From positions 1 through 10,849 of the forward strand of contig VAYX01000071.1 of the NCBI GenBank assembly GCA_005885325.1: DNA of 10,849 bases, written 5' to 3'. Positions 1 to 6,494 of the stretch are shown in pieces; the first letter of the stretch is position 1; each line of letters opens with the position of its first letter. The position numbers and the translations under genes were made by a program. The stretch is from Actinomycetota bacterium (GTDB taxonomy: Bacteria > Actinomycetota > UBA4738 > HRBIN12). The notes below the pieces were generated by a model, which had not been told where the DNA came from, ran no database searches, and saw only the letters and a program-made list of their open reading frames with translations.

Positions 1-3000
1 CACGGGTTTCACCCGGACCTGGTCCCGATAGGTCGTGATCTCCTGAACCCCGAGCTCGAGACCCGTGATGCGGAGGGACGCCACGGCGAGGAGCGTCTCG
101 ACCTCTTCCGGGAGGCGCCCGTACCGGTCGACGGCCTCGGCGCGGACCTCGTCCAGGCGCTGATGGTCTCCGGCCGTGGCGATGGCCCGGTACAGCTCCA
201 GGCGCAGCGCCTCTTGGCCGACCCACCCGACCGGGATGTACGCCTTCAGCGGGAGGTCGATCTTCACCTCGCGTTCCACCGGGAGCGGCTCGCCTCGGAG
301 GTCGGCGACCGCCTCCCGCAGCAGCCTGGCGTAGGTGTCGAAACCCACCGCGGCGATGTGGCCGTGCTGCTCCGCCCCGAGCAGGTTGCCGGCGCCGCGG
401 ATCTCCAAGTCGCGGAGGGCGATCTGGAAGCCGCTCCCCAGTGCCGTGTGCCGGCTGATGGTCGCCAGTCGCTCGTGAGCCTCCTCGGTCAGCTGGCTCA
501 CCGGAGGGAAGAAGAAGTAGGAGAAGGCGCGCTCGTGCGACCGGCCAACGCGGCCGCGCAGCTGGTACATCTGCGAGAGGCCCAATCGGTCGGCTCGATC
601 GACGACCAGCGTGTTGGCGGAGGGGACGTCGAGGCCCGACTCGATGATGGTCGTGCACACCAGGACATCGGCGTCACGGTCCCAGAACCGCATCATCTGC
701 TTCTCCAGGAGGGCCTCGTCCATCTGCCCGTGCGCCACCGCGATGCGGGCCTCCGGGATCTCCTCGGCGATCCATCCAGCCTGCCGGTCCACGGTGGCCA
801 CGCGGTTGTGGACCCAGAACACCTGCCCTCCGCGCAGCAGCTCCCTGCGGACGGCGCCGAGCGCCATGCCCTCCTCGTACGGCCCGACGTAGGTGAGCAC
901 CGGCTGCCGGTCCTCTGGTGGCGTGTCGACCACGCTCATGTCCCGGATCCCGGTGAGCGCCATCTCCAGGGTCCGAGGGATCGGCGTCGCCGACATCGTC
1001 AGTACGTCCACCGATGTCCGGAGCTTCTTCAGCCGTTCCTTGTGGGCCACGCCGAATCGCTGCTCCTCGTCCACCACGACCAACCCGAGGTCGTGGAAGG
1101 CGACGTCCCCCGAGATCAACCGGTGGGTCCCGATCACGACGTCGACCTTGCCCGCCCTCACGTCGTCGACCACGCGCTTCTGTTCGGCCGGCGAAAGGAA
1201 CCGCGACAGCATGGCCACGGTCACCGGGAAGGGGGCGAACCGCTCGGAGAACGTGACGGAGTGCTGCTCCGCGAGGAGCGTGGTGGGGACGAGCACCGCG
1301 ACCTGCTTCCCGTCCATGACCGCCTTGAACGCCGCGCGAACCGCGATCTCGGTCTTGCCGTACCCGACGTCGCCGCAGATCAGCCGGTCCATCGGCTTGG
1401 GCGTCTCCATGTCCCGCTTCACCTCGTCCACGGCGGCGAGCTGGTCGCGGGTCTCCTCGAAGGGGAAGGCGTCCTCCATCTCCCGCTGCCATGGCGTGTC
1501 GGCGCCGAACGCGTGACCGGGCACGCTCATCCGGACCGAATACAGGCGCACGAGCTCCCCGGCCATGTCCCGGACTGCCCGCTTGACCTTCGCGGTGGTC
1601 CGGGCCCAGTCGCTCGTCCCCAGGCGATGCAGGCGCGGCTCCTCCCCGCCCACGTACTTCGCCACCATGCCCACCTGGTCGGTGGGGACGGATAGCCGAT
1701 CACCCGCGGCGTACTCGAGGACCATGTAGTCGCGTTCCGCGCCGGCCACGGCACGACGCTGGATGCCGAGGAACCGCCCTACGCCGTGGATGCGGTGGAC
1801 GGCGTAGTCGCCCGGCTCGAGCTCCATGGCCACCGCGTCGGTCCGCCGCCTGGCGATCCGGGGCGCGGTCCGCGTGTGTCGCCGGGACCCGAACAGGTCC
1901 TCCTCGGTGGCCACCGCGAGCTTGCCCGGAGCGAACACGAATCCCCCGGACAGCTCGGCTTCGACCGCCATCACGTCGCCGGGGTCGCCGAGCCGCAGGC
2001 CGCGCTCCGCGAGGACCTCGCGAGCCCGCTCCAGGCTCCCGTGGCCTGACGCGGCCACGACGAGCCGGTATCCGCGCGAGGACAGATCGGCCATCCGCCG
2101 GGCCAGCTCCGGCGCGTTGCCCTTCGCCGAGCCCCACCCCTCGAGGCCGAGGTCAACGCCCTCGGCGAACTCGCTCAGGTGCAGCTCGGTCAGTCCGGCC
2201 AGGGCCTCCGGGAGCGGCCTGGCCACCGGAGGGCCGATCCACCCGGATGCCTCGGCCAGGGCCTCCGATTCCTCGACCGCCTGGCGGGCCCGGTCAAGGG
2301 TCCGCCGGGCCTGGACCAGGACGGCCCACGAGCCCCGGGGCATGAGCTCGGCCAGGTTGGGCAGGCGATCGAACAGCAGCGGCGCGAGGCCCTCCATCCC
2401 CTCGAAGGCAAGGCCGTCGGCGAACCGGGTGAGCTGGTCGCGGAACCGGTCCACGAACCGGGGGGCCAGCCGCCCCGCCCGCTCACGGAGCTCCGGGGTG
2501 GTGAGGAGCTCCCGGACGGGATGCACCTCCACCGCTCCCACCCGAGCGGTCGACAGCTGCGTCGCCGGGACGAACTCGCGAAGGGACTCGATCTCGTCGC
2601 CGAACAGCTCGGCCCGGACAGGCCGGCGGGCCGTCCCGGGGAACACGTCGACGATCCCGCCGCGCACCGCGAACTCGCCTCGATGCTCGACCACGTCGGC
2701 CCGGGCATAGCCCAGGCCGACGAGGCGCTCCGCCAGAACGTCGGGAGGAAGCGTCGCGCCCGTTGCCAGCAGCAACGGCTCGGTCTCCCCGAGCGTCGGC
2801 ACGATGCCCTGGAGCACCGCGTGGGCCGGCGCGACCAGGGCGAAGGGCCCGCTCGCTCGACGGAGCGAGCGGGCCGCTTGCGACCGCCTGCCGGCGGTCT
2901 CCGGCGACGGGCTGATGCCCTCGTAGGGCAGGGCCTCCCAGGACGGGAAGAGCGCCACGCGGTCGTGACCGAGGAAGGCCGTGACCCCTCGAGCGAGGAC

Positions 3001-3183
3001 CTCCGCCTCCGGTGGCCCGGGAGCCACGGCCAGGACGGGAGCATCGAGCGCCCGGGCCAGCGAGGCGACGACGACGTCCGAGCCGGCCTCGGCCCGGCCC
3101 AACACCGGCCGGGCCCGTTCGAGCAGGAGGCGCTCGAAGGGCTCCGAGCCGGTCATGTCGTCGAGCAGAAGATCGAGGCTCAC
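1..3183 (-). CDS. mfd: Transcription-repair coupling factor Mfd, 3' end outside window
   Basis: Mfd is a cytoplasmic ATP-driven DNA translocase. It removes RNA polymerase stalled at lesions and recruits UvrA to start nucleotide excision repair. The frame is stop-free for 1061 codons from a GTG at 3183; family members are about 1150 residues, so roughly the last 100 are missing. Order seen: UvrB-like N-terminal region (about 1-330); RNA-polymerase-interacting CarD-like domain near 455-545 with VHRIHGVGRFLGIQ from residue 462; helicase motif I GDVGYGKTE with Lys610; Walker B DEEQ at 705-708; motif VI QLRGRVGRS from about 874. The GTG is preferred because GGGAG lies 4 nt upstream and translation then begins VSLDLLLDDM, as usual for Mfd; the ATG at 3156 has no ribosome site. 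The preceding gene ends 109 nt upstream. The family call is very secure; the exact start is less so. Confidence 0.96.
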   Translation of the reverse strand, partial: MSLDLLLDDMTGSEPFERLLLERARPVLGRAEAGSDVVVASLARALDAPVLAVAPGPPEAEVLARGVTAFLGHDRVALFPSWEALPYEGISPSPETAGRRSQAARSLRRASGPFALVAPAHAVLQGIVPTLGETEPLLLATGATLPPDVLAERLVGLGYARADVVEHRGEFAVRGGIVDVFPGTARRPVRAELFGDEIESLREFVPATQLSTARVGAVEVHPVRELLTTPELRERAGRLAPRFVDRFRDQLTRFADGLAFEGMEGLAPLLFDRLPNLAELMPRGSWAVLVQARRTLDRARQAVEESEALAEASGWIGPPVARPLPEALAGLTELHLSEFAEGVDLGLEGWGSAKGNAPELARRMADLSSRGYRLVVAASGHGSLERAREVLAERGLRLGDPGDVMAVEAELSGGFVFAPGKLAVATEEDLFGSRRHTRTAPRIARRRTDAVAMELEPGDYAVHRIHGVGRFLGIQRRAVAGAERDYMVLEYAAGDRLSVPTDQVGMVAKYVGGEEPRLHRLGTSDWARTTAKVKRAVRDMAGELVRLYSVRMSVPGHAFGADTPWQREMEDAFPFEETRDQLAAVDEVKRDMETPKPMDRLICGDVGYGKTEIAVRAAFKAVMDGKQVAVLVPTTLLAEQHSVTFSERFAPFPVTVAMLSRFLSPAEQKRVVDDVRAGKVDVVIGTHRLISGDVAFHDLGLVVVDEEQRFGVAHKERLKKLRTSVDVLTMSATPIPRTLEMALTGIRDMSVVDTPPEDRQPVLTYVGPYEEGMALGAVRRELLRGGQVFWVHNRVATVDRQAGWIAEEIPEARIAVAHGQMDEALLEKQMMRFWDRDADVLVCTTIIESGLDVPSANTLVVDRADRLGLSQMYQLRGRVGRSHERAFSYFFFPPVSQLTEEAHERLATISRHTALGSGFQIALRDLEIRGAGNLLGAEQHGHIAAVGFDTYARLLREAVADLRGEPLPVEREVKIDLPLKAYIPVGWVGQEALRLELYRAIATAGDHQRLDEVRAEAVDRYGRLPEEVETLLAVASLRITGLELGVQEITTYRDQVRVKPV
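2846..2875. repeat. 13-bp perfect inverted repeat inside mfd
   Basis: Positions 2846-2858 (GGCCCGCTCGCTC) are the exact reverse complement of 2863-2875, separated by the 4-nt loop GACG. The repeat sits within mfd codons for an Arg/Ala-rich stretch of the UvrB-like domain, around residues 103-113. It would form a very stable hairpin in mRNA or single-stranded DNA. No function is evident; high G+C makes such stems more likely, but 13 of 13 pairs is long for a coding sequence. Confidence 0.8.
2882..2899. repeat. 7-bp perfect inverted repeat inside mfd, next to a longer one
   Basis: GACCGCC at 2882-2888 pairs with GGCGGTC at 2893-2899 across a TGCC loop. It lies 6 nt from the 13-bp stem at 2846-2875, so two stem-loops are adjacent within one short coding stretch of mfd. 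By itself this repeat could easily be chance in G+C-rich DNA. Confidence 0.6.
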
Positions 3184-3292
3184 GAGGCTCCCATCGCCTG
3201 GTCCGGACAGCACGAAGAGGCCTCGTCGACGCGCGACGGGGCCTTCGGAGCGAGTGTACCCGGGGCGCCACGGAAGGGACGCCCGACGCGTC

Positions 3293-5446
3293 TCAGACGG
3301 CGCGCAGTCGCCCGACGCTCTGGTGGGCCGATCGTCCGTGAGGCGCGCCCCGCCGAGCCCGAGCCCCGGCGGTGCGGGCCTCGAGCCACCTCGTGACCTC
3401 CTCCGCCGGAAGCGGGACGCACAGGTGATAGCCCTGCGCCTGCTCGCAACCCATCTCGGCCAGCCGAGCCAGGGTCTCGGCGTCCTCCACGCCCTCGGCC
3501 ACCACCCGAAGGCCCAGGTTCCGGCCGAGGTCGACGGTGGCGCGGGCGATCATCCAGTCGTTCGGGTCCTCCCGCATGTTCACGACGAACGACCGATCGA
3601 TCTTGATCTCGCGGATGGGAAGCCGCCGAAGATGGCTGAGGGAGGAGTACCCGGTCCCGAAGTCGTCGATCGACAGCGTGATGCCGACCTCGGACAGCAG
3701 GGACATCACGCCGACCGAGCGCCCGGAGTCGGCCATCAGGAAGCTCTCGGTGAGCTCGAGCGTCAAGCGGGAAGGGGGCACGTCCCACTGGGTGAGGAGC
3801 TCGGCCACCTGGTCGGGGAGCTGGGGATCGAGCAGGCTTCGCGGCGACAGGTTCACCGACACGTCCGGCATCAGCCCGTGCCGCGACCACACCCGGGCCT
3901 GGCGAAGGGCTTCGTCGATCACGTAGAGCGTGAGCGGGCGAAGGAGCACGGTCCGCTCCACCATGGGGACGAACTCATCGGGCTCGATCAGGCCCCGCTC
4001 GGGGTGCTGCCACCGGATGAGCGCCTCGACCCCGGCGATCCGGCCGTCCTTCACGGATACCTTCGGTTGGTAATACAGGACGAACTCCCGGTTCTCCAGG
4101 GCCGGCCGCACCTGGCTTGCCAGCGTGAGTCGCCCGGGACTGTGTCGGTCCAACGACGCGCTGTAGACCTCGTAGCCGCTCCCTGATTCCTTGGCCGAGT
4201 ACATGGCCACGTCCGCCCGACGGATCAGCGCCTCGACGTCCCGGCTGTGCTGGGGGTAGATGGCGATCCCGATGCTCCCGGAGACGTCGAGCTGGAGGCC
4301 CTCGACCGAGAGCGGCTTCTCCAGCTCCTCCAGGATCCGCTCGGCGATCCCGACGGCGGTCTCCGCGTCCGGGATGTTCGGCAGGAGGATGCCGAACTCG
4401 TCGCCACCCAATCGGGCCAGGAGGTCCTCGTCACGAAGGACGGTGGAGAGCCGGGGTCCGATCTCCTTCAGGAGCAGGTCGCCGAAGTGGTGCCCGAGCG
4501 TGTCGTTGATCTCCTTGAAGTGGTCGAGGTCCATCAGCATCACCGCGATCAGCTCGTGGCCGTCTCGCTTCGATCTGGCCTCGATGGTCTCGCGCAGGTT
4601 GCTCTGGAACAGGGCCCGGTTGGGCAGGTCGGTCAACGCGTCGTGCAGCGCCTGATACGCGTTCTCTTGCTGACGGGCTTCGAGCTCGACCGTCGCCTCC
4701 TGGAGCGACTGCGTTCGGGTGAACATCTGCCGTGCGAACGCGAGCGGGGCGATGAATACCGCGATGGACCATGGCCCGATGCGGACGAACGTTGTGGCCA
4801 CGATGACCGAGAACAGCGCGAGCCCCATGTACGACAGGACGAACTCGCCGAACACTCCCACATGCATCTCCCGGATGATGCCCAGCGTCGGCTGGCCCGT
4901 CCGAACGTGCAGATAGCGCGCCACGAGGGCCGTGTTCACCCCGTACCCCACGAAGGCGCAGAGGAGGACGGCCGGCCCCAGCCCGAACCAGGGTGACTTC
5001 AAGGAACCGAGCTGATGGAACAACACGCTCTCGATGACCACGGACCACGCGATCTGGCACCGGTTCCACACGCCTTGGAGGAACGGGATCTCCCGCCGGA
5101 ACTCCCTGGCGTCGCTGCACCCGAGCAAGGCCACCGCGCCGGCCACGGGAGCCGGATAGATCAGGGCCACCGAGAGCTGGAGGGGGAAGCTCAGGCTGAA
5201 CGGGAAGCCCACCGGCGTCGGGACGGGCAACATGTCCACGATGGCGATGGCGATGATCCACTCGAGGAGGAGGGGATCGGACACCTCGGCGGGGGTGCGG
5301 GTGAACGACCAGCCGAGCCACGCGAGCAGCGGCAGGATGACGGCGAGCTCGTACAGGAGGATGGAGGTGGTCCGGGCCGGCGGGTCGGCCCGGAGCGATT
5401 CCAGGACCGCGGACGAGCCGTCCCGCGAGGTCACCTCAACCGACAT
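3293..5446 (-). CDS. Membrane-anchored GGDEF-EAL protein (diguanylate cyclase / c-di-GMP phosphodiesterase)
   Basis: The product has 717 residues and probably makes and/or degrades the second messenger c-di-GMP at the membrane. Residues about 28-245 form several hydrophobic segments, likely a membrane sensor of MASE type. The GGDEF domain (about 265-425) has an intact GGDEF signature at 347-351, the LMDLDHFKEIND metal site and an RxxD inhibitory site (Arg338, Asp341). The EAL domain (about 445-690) keeps EAL at 474-476, ELTES, DDFGTGYSS at 594-602, KIDRSF and AEGVE, so it too looks catalytically competent. The chosen ATG at 5446 overlaps the end of the DUF5317-like gene by 11 nt, which suggests translational coupling. 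A longer reading from 5524 would start well inside the upstream gene with a polar, arginine-rich leader, so I reject it. Ligand and net activity cannot be told from sequence. Confidence 0.93.
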   Translation of the reverse strand: MSVEVTSRDGSSAVLESLRADPPARTTSILLYELAVILPLLAWLGWSFTRTPAEVSDPLLLEWIIAIAIVDMLPVPTPVGFPFSLSFPLQLSVALIYPAPVAGAVALLGCSDAREFRREIPFLQGVWNRCQIAWSVVIESVLFHQLGSLKSPWFGLGPAVLLCAFVGYGVNTALVARYLHVRTGQPTLGIIREMHVGVFGEFVLSYMGLALFSVIVATTFVRIGPWSIAVFIAPLAFARQMFTRTQSLQEATVELEARQQENAYQALHDALTDLPNRALFQSNLRETIEARSKRDGHELIAVMLMDLDHFKEINDTLGHHFGDLLLKEIGPRLSTVLRDEDLLARLGGDEFGILLPNIPDAETAVGIAERILEELEKPLSVEGLQLDVSGSIGIAIYPQHSRDVEALIRRADVAMYSAKESGSGYEVYSASLDRHSPGRLTLASQVRPALENREFVLYYQPKVSVKDGRIAGVEALIRWQHPERGLIEPDEFVPMVERTVLLRPLTLYVIDEALRQARVWSRHGLMPDVSVNLSPRSLLDPQLPDQVAELLTQWDVPPSRLTLELTESFLMADSGRSVGVMSLLSEVGITLSIDDFGTGYSSLSHLRRLPIREIKIDRSFVVNMREDPNDWMIARATVDLGRNLGLRVVAEGVEDAETLARLAEMGCEQAQGYHLCVPLPAEEVTRWLEARTAGARARRGAPHGRSAHQSVGRLRAV

Positions 5447-6023
5447 CGTGCACGCTCTCGGGGAGCACTGCGGGTTCGCCGGGTCGTTCCCTCGAGGGCG
5501 CGAACCGGCCGAGCATCGCCGCAACGACGAGCCACACCACGCCGGCGTACGCGATCAGGTCGCCCGGGCTCGCGACCATCCGGATCGGGCGGATGGGCAG
5601 CACGTCGCCAAGGAACAGCAGCCGGTCGCTCGGCCCGGCCACGTGGTGCTTTGCCCCACCGTCATCCAGCAGCACGGCCAGCGTCTCGCCCTGGCCCGAA
5701 GCCACGAGGGCGTCTCGGGTCACGGGCATGCCCTGGTTCAGCCCGATGACCGTGAAGTTCAACGCGATGCCGATCAGGATCAGCCAGGACCCGGCCACCC
5801 CCGCCCGGACGTTGGCCAGGGCAAAGGCGAGCAGCAGCGCGAACGAGACGTACAGGAGTCCGAGCGAGAGGGCGCGCCCGGGGACGGGGATCACCTGGAG
5901 CGCGAGCCCAACGATCGCGAGGGATTGCCACCTGACCCGGAGCGACGCCACCGATGACAGCCGTCCCCCGAGCAGGTAGCCGATGACGACCGCCAGAGCG
6001 AGCGAGGCTGCGATCAGGCGCAT
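5436..6023 (-). CDS. DUF5317-like integral membrane protein
   Basis: This 195-residue protein is mostly hydrophobic, with about five predicted membrane segments near residues 3-20, 33-47, 51-70, 78-95 and 155-172. Between segments four and five lies a soluble part with NQGMPV at 96-101, KHH at 125-127 and FLGD at 137-140. I recognise this pattern from the uncharacterised DUF5317 family of actinobacteria and other Gram-positive lineages. No enzymatic function is known to me. The gene overlaps the GGDEF-EAL gene by 11 nt, so the two are probably co-transcribed and their products may work together, for instance as a sensor or stability partner; that is inference. The ATG at 6023 has only a weak ribosome site, but no in-frame alternative close upstream is better. 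The gene lies just beyond the strong hairpin at 6109-6146 and so probably has its own promoter. Confidence 0.8.
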   Translation of the reverse strand: MRLIAASLALAVVIGYLLGGRLSSVASLRVRWQSLAIVGLALQVIPVPGRALSLGLLYVSFALLLAFALANVRAGVAGSWLILIGIALNFTVIGLNQGMPVTRDALVASGQGETLAVLLDDGGAKHHVAGPSDRLLFLGDVLPIRPIRMVASPGDLIAYAGVVWLVVAAMLGRFAPSRERPGEPAVLPESVHDVG

Positions 6024-6108
6024 GGCCGCTCGTGGGGGGCGAGCATCAAGGCCACCTGCGTCTCCGTTCGTCTCGTGGGGCCGTGCGTCGGAGGTCGTCG
6101 AGTGAATC

Positions 6109-6146
6109 GCCCCCGGCGCGTCCCGAGAACGGGATGCGCCGGGGGC
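6109..6146 (-). terminator. 17-bp stem-loop after the micro-gene pair, probable terminator
   Basis: The arms at 6109-6125 and 6130-6146 are complementary over 17 positions with a single G-T wobble, closing a 4-nt loop. The stem begins 18 nt after the stop of the 26-codon gene on the minus strand. No U-run follows (the next bases are GATTCACTC), as is common for terminators of G+C-rich actinobacteria. It separates the micro-genes from the DUF5317-like gene. The hairpin is nearly symmetrical, so it could act in either direction. Confidence 0.7.
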
Positions 6147-6164
6147 CCCTGTCCAGATGTCCCG

Positions 6165-6245
6165 CTAGACCTTCCAGCCAGCCCCGACCGCGAGAGCGAG
6201 GGCGACGAGCCAGCCGAAGGCGTACAGGATCCGGCGCACGCGCAC
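6165..6245 (-). CDS. 26-residue hydrophobic peptide, second of a tandem pair ending WKV
   Basis: I know of no named family. The peptide starts MRVRRIL, has one hydrophobic stretch of about 17 residues (ILYAFGWLVALALAVGA) and ends GWKV. Support for translation is strong: AAAGGAGG at 6252-6259 lies exactly 6 nt before the GTG. The ATG at 6263 would place that site inside the gene, so I reject it. From Arg-Ile-Leu to the end the product aligns without gaps to the upstream 28-residue peptide, with 11 of 22 positions identical, including the terminal GAxWKV. The 26-nt gap between the two genes holds little beyond the ribosome site, so they are presumably one transcript. The positive N-terminus, hydrophobic core and V-G-A before GWKV fit either a membrane micropeptide or a secreted-peptide precursor. 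The function is unknown. Confidence 0.72.
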   Translation of the reverse strand: MRVRRILYAFGWLVALALAVGAGWKV

Positions 6246-6251
6246 GGTGAT

Positions 6252-6259
6252 CCTCCTTT
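6252..6259 (-). promoter_or_regulatory. Shine-Dalgarno AAAGGAGG of the 26-codon gene
   Basis: This near-perfect anti-16S match has a 6-nt spacer (ATCACC) to the GTG at 6245. It decides the start over the ATG at 6263 and is one of the best ribosome sites in the window, notable for so short a reading frame. Confidence 0.75.
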
Positions 6260-6271
6260 CCATGACCGGCC

Positions 6272-6358
6272 CTACACCTTCCACTTCGCGCCCGCGGCCA
6301 TCAGCAGTGAGGCCAACGTGGCACCGGAGAGCAGGATGCGACTGATCTTCGCCCGCAT
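6272..6358 (-). CDS. 28-residue hydrophobic peptide, first of a tandem pair ending WKV
   Basis: I do not recognise a described family. The peptide begins MRAKISR, continues with an uninterrupted hydrophobic stretch (ILLSGATLASLLMAAGA) and ends KWKV. It starts with ATG at 6358, preceded by GGAGGTGG at 6363-6370, which matches 7 of 8 bases of the ideal GGAGGTGA. A paralogue follows 26 nt downstream with the same length from Arg-Ile-Leu to the stop and the same GAxWKV ending. The duplication plus two excellent ribosome sites argue for genuine translation, although each frame is very short. The layout resembles a Sec signal peptide with A-G-A before KWKV, so cleavage could release a tetrapeptide; alternatively it is a single-pass membrane micropeptide, such as a complex subunit or small toxin. 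The function is unknown. Confidence 0.75.
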   Translation of the reverse strand: MRAKISRILLSGATLASLLMAAGAKWKV

Positions 6359-6362
6359 CGAA

Positions 6363-6370
6363 CCACCTCC
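6363..6370 (-). promoter_or_regulatory. Shine-Dalgarno GGAGGTGG of the 28-codon gene
   Basis: Measured from its GGAGG core, the spacer to the ATG at 6358 is 7 nt. This is a strong ribosome site supporting translation of the first micro-gene. Confidence 0.75.
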
Positions 6371-6494
6371 GAGCCGAGTCTTTCCTATCCGCCGGGTGGG
6401 GTACATCGGCCGGGGGGATGGAATGTAGGTCGGCTGGGGAGGCCTCCACCCGTCCCCCGGGGTCCGTCCCCCCGTAGGTCGAAAGGTGTAGGCC
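6371..6494. other. Non-coding stretch between pth and the micro-genes
   Basis: This stretch probably holds the pth 3' end and the promoter of the micro-gene pair. It contains a 10-bp palindrome GGAGGCCTCC at 6438-6447 and two copies of GTAGGTCG (6425-6432 and 6474-6481). I could not find a convincing -35/-10 pair: TACATT-like and TAGGAA-like hexamers exist on the minus strand, but without good -35 partners. Confidence 0.4.

Larger units (their letters stand above)
6271..6492. repeat. 10-bp inverted repeat flanking the first micro-gene
   Basis: CCTACACCTT at 6271-6280 is the exact reverse complement of 6483-6492. The inner copy covers the stop codon of the 28-codon gene; the outer copy lies just past the pth stop. 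In a transcript reading through from pth the two could pair and sequester the end of the micro-gene. This may be chance. Confidence 0.4.

Noticed and set aside
163..1695. 510-residue open frame on the plus strand
   Set aside because: It is exactly antisense, codon on codon, to mfd, whose helicase motifs are unmistakable. Long antisense frames are expected in G+C-rich genes. The product is polar and rich in Arg, His and Asp, with no recognisable domain.
3253..3258. TACACT as a -10 element upstream of mfd
   Set aside because: It fits a -10 hexamer, but no acceptable -35 lies at 16-18 nt, so it was not listed as a promoter.
3278..3292. 5-bp stem-loop (GACGC/GCGTC) right after the GGDEF-EAL stop
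   Set aside because: It is too short, and has no U-run, to call a terminator in such G+C-rich DNA.
2179..4186. Two long plus-strand frames of about 400 residues (2179-3396 and 2981-4186)
   Set aside because: They are shadows of mfd and the GGDEF-EAL gene; composition is Arg/Gly/Pro-rich and no family is recognisable.
5447..5524. Longer N-terminus for the GGDEF-EAL protein
   Set aside because: It would lie entirely inside the DUF5317-like gene and adds a Cys/Arg/Pro-rich leader unlike a membrane protein start. The ATG at 5446 gives the typical short overlap.
6246..6449. Longer readings of the micro-genes (ATG at 6263 for the second, or frames reaching back to 6449 and 6577)
   Set aside because: The strong Shine-Dalgarno sequences sit inside these longer forms and point to the short starts. 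The extra N-terminal sequence is Arg/Pro-rich and the two products no longer resemble each other there.
6470..6491. Possible third WKV-like peptide on the plus strand ending in AAG GTG TAG
   Set aside because: The upstream codons encode Gly, Arg and Pro with no hydrophobic stretch and no ribosome site; the similarity is only the inverted 10-bp repeat.
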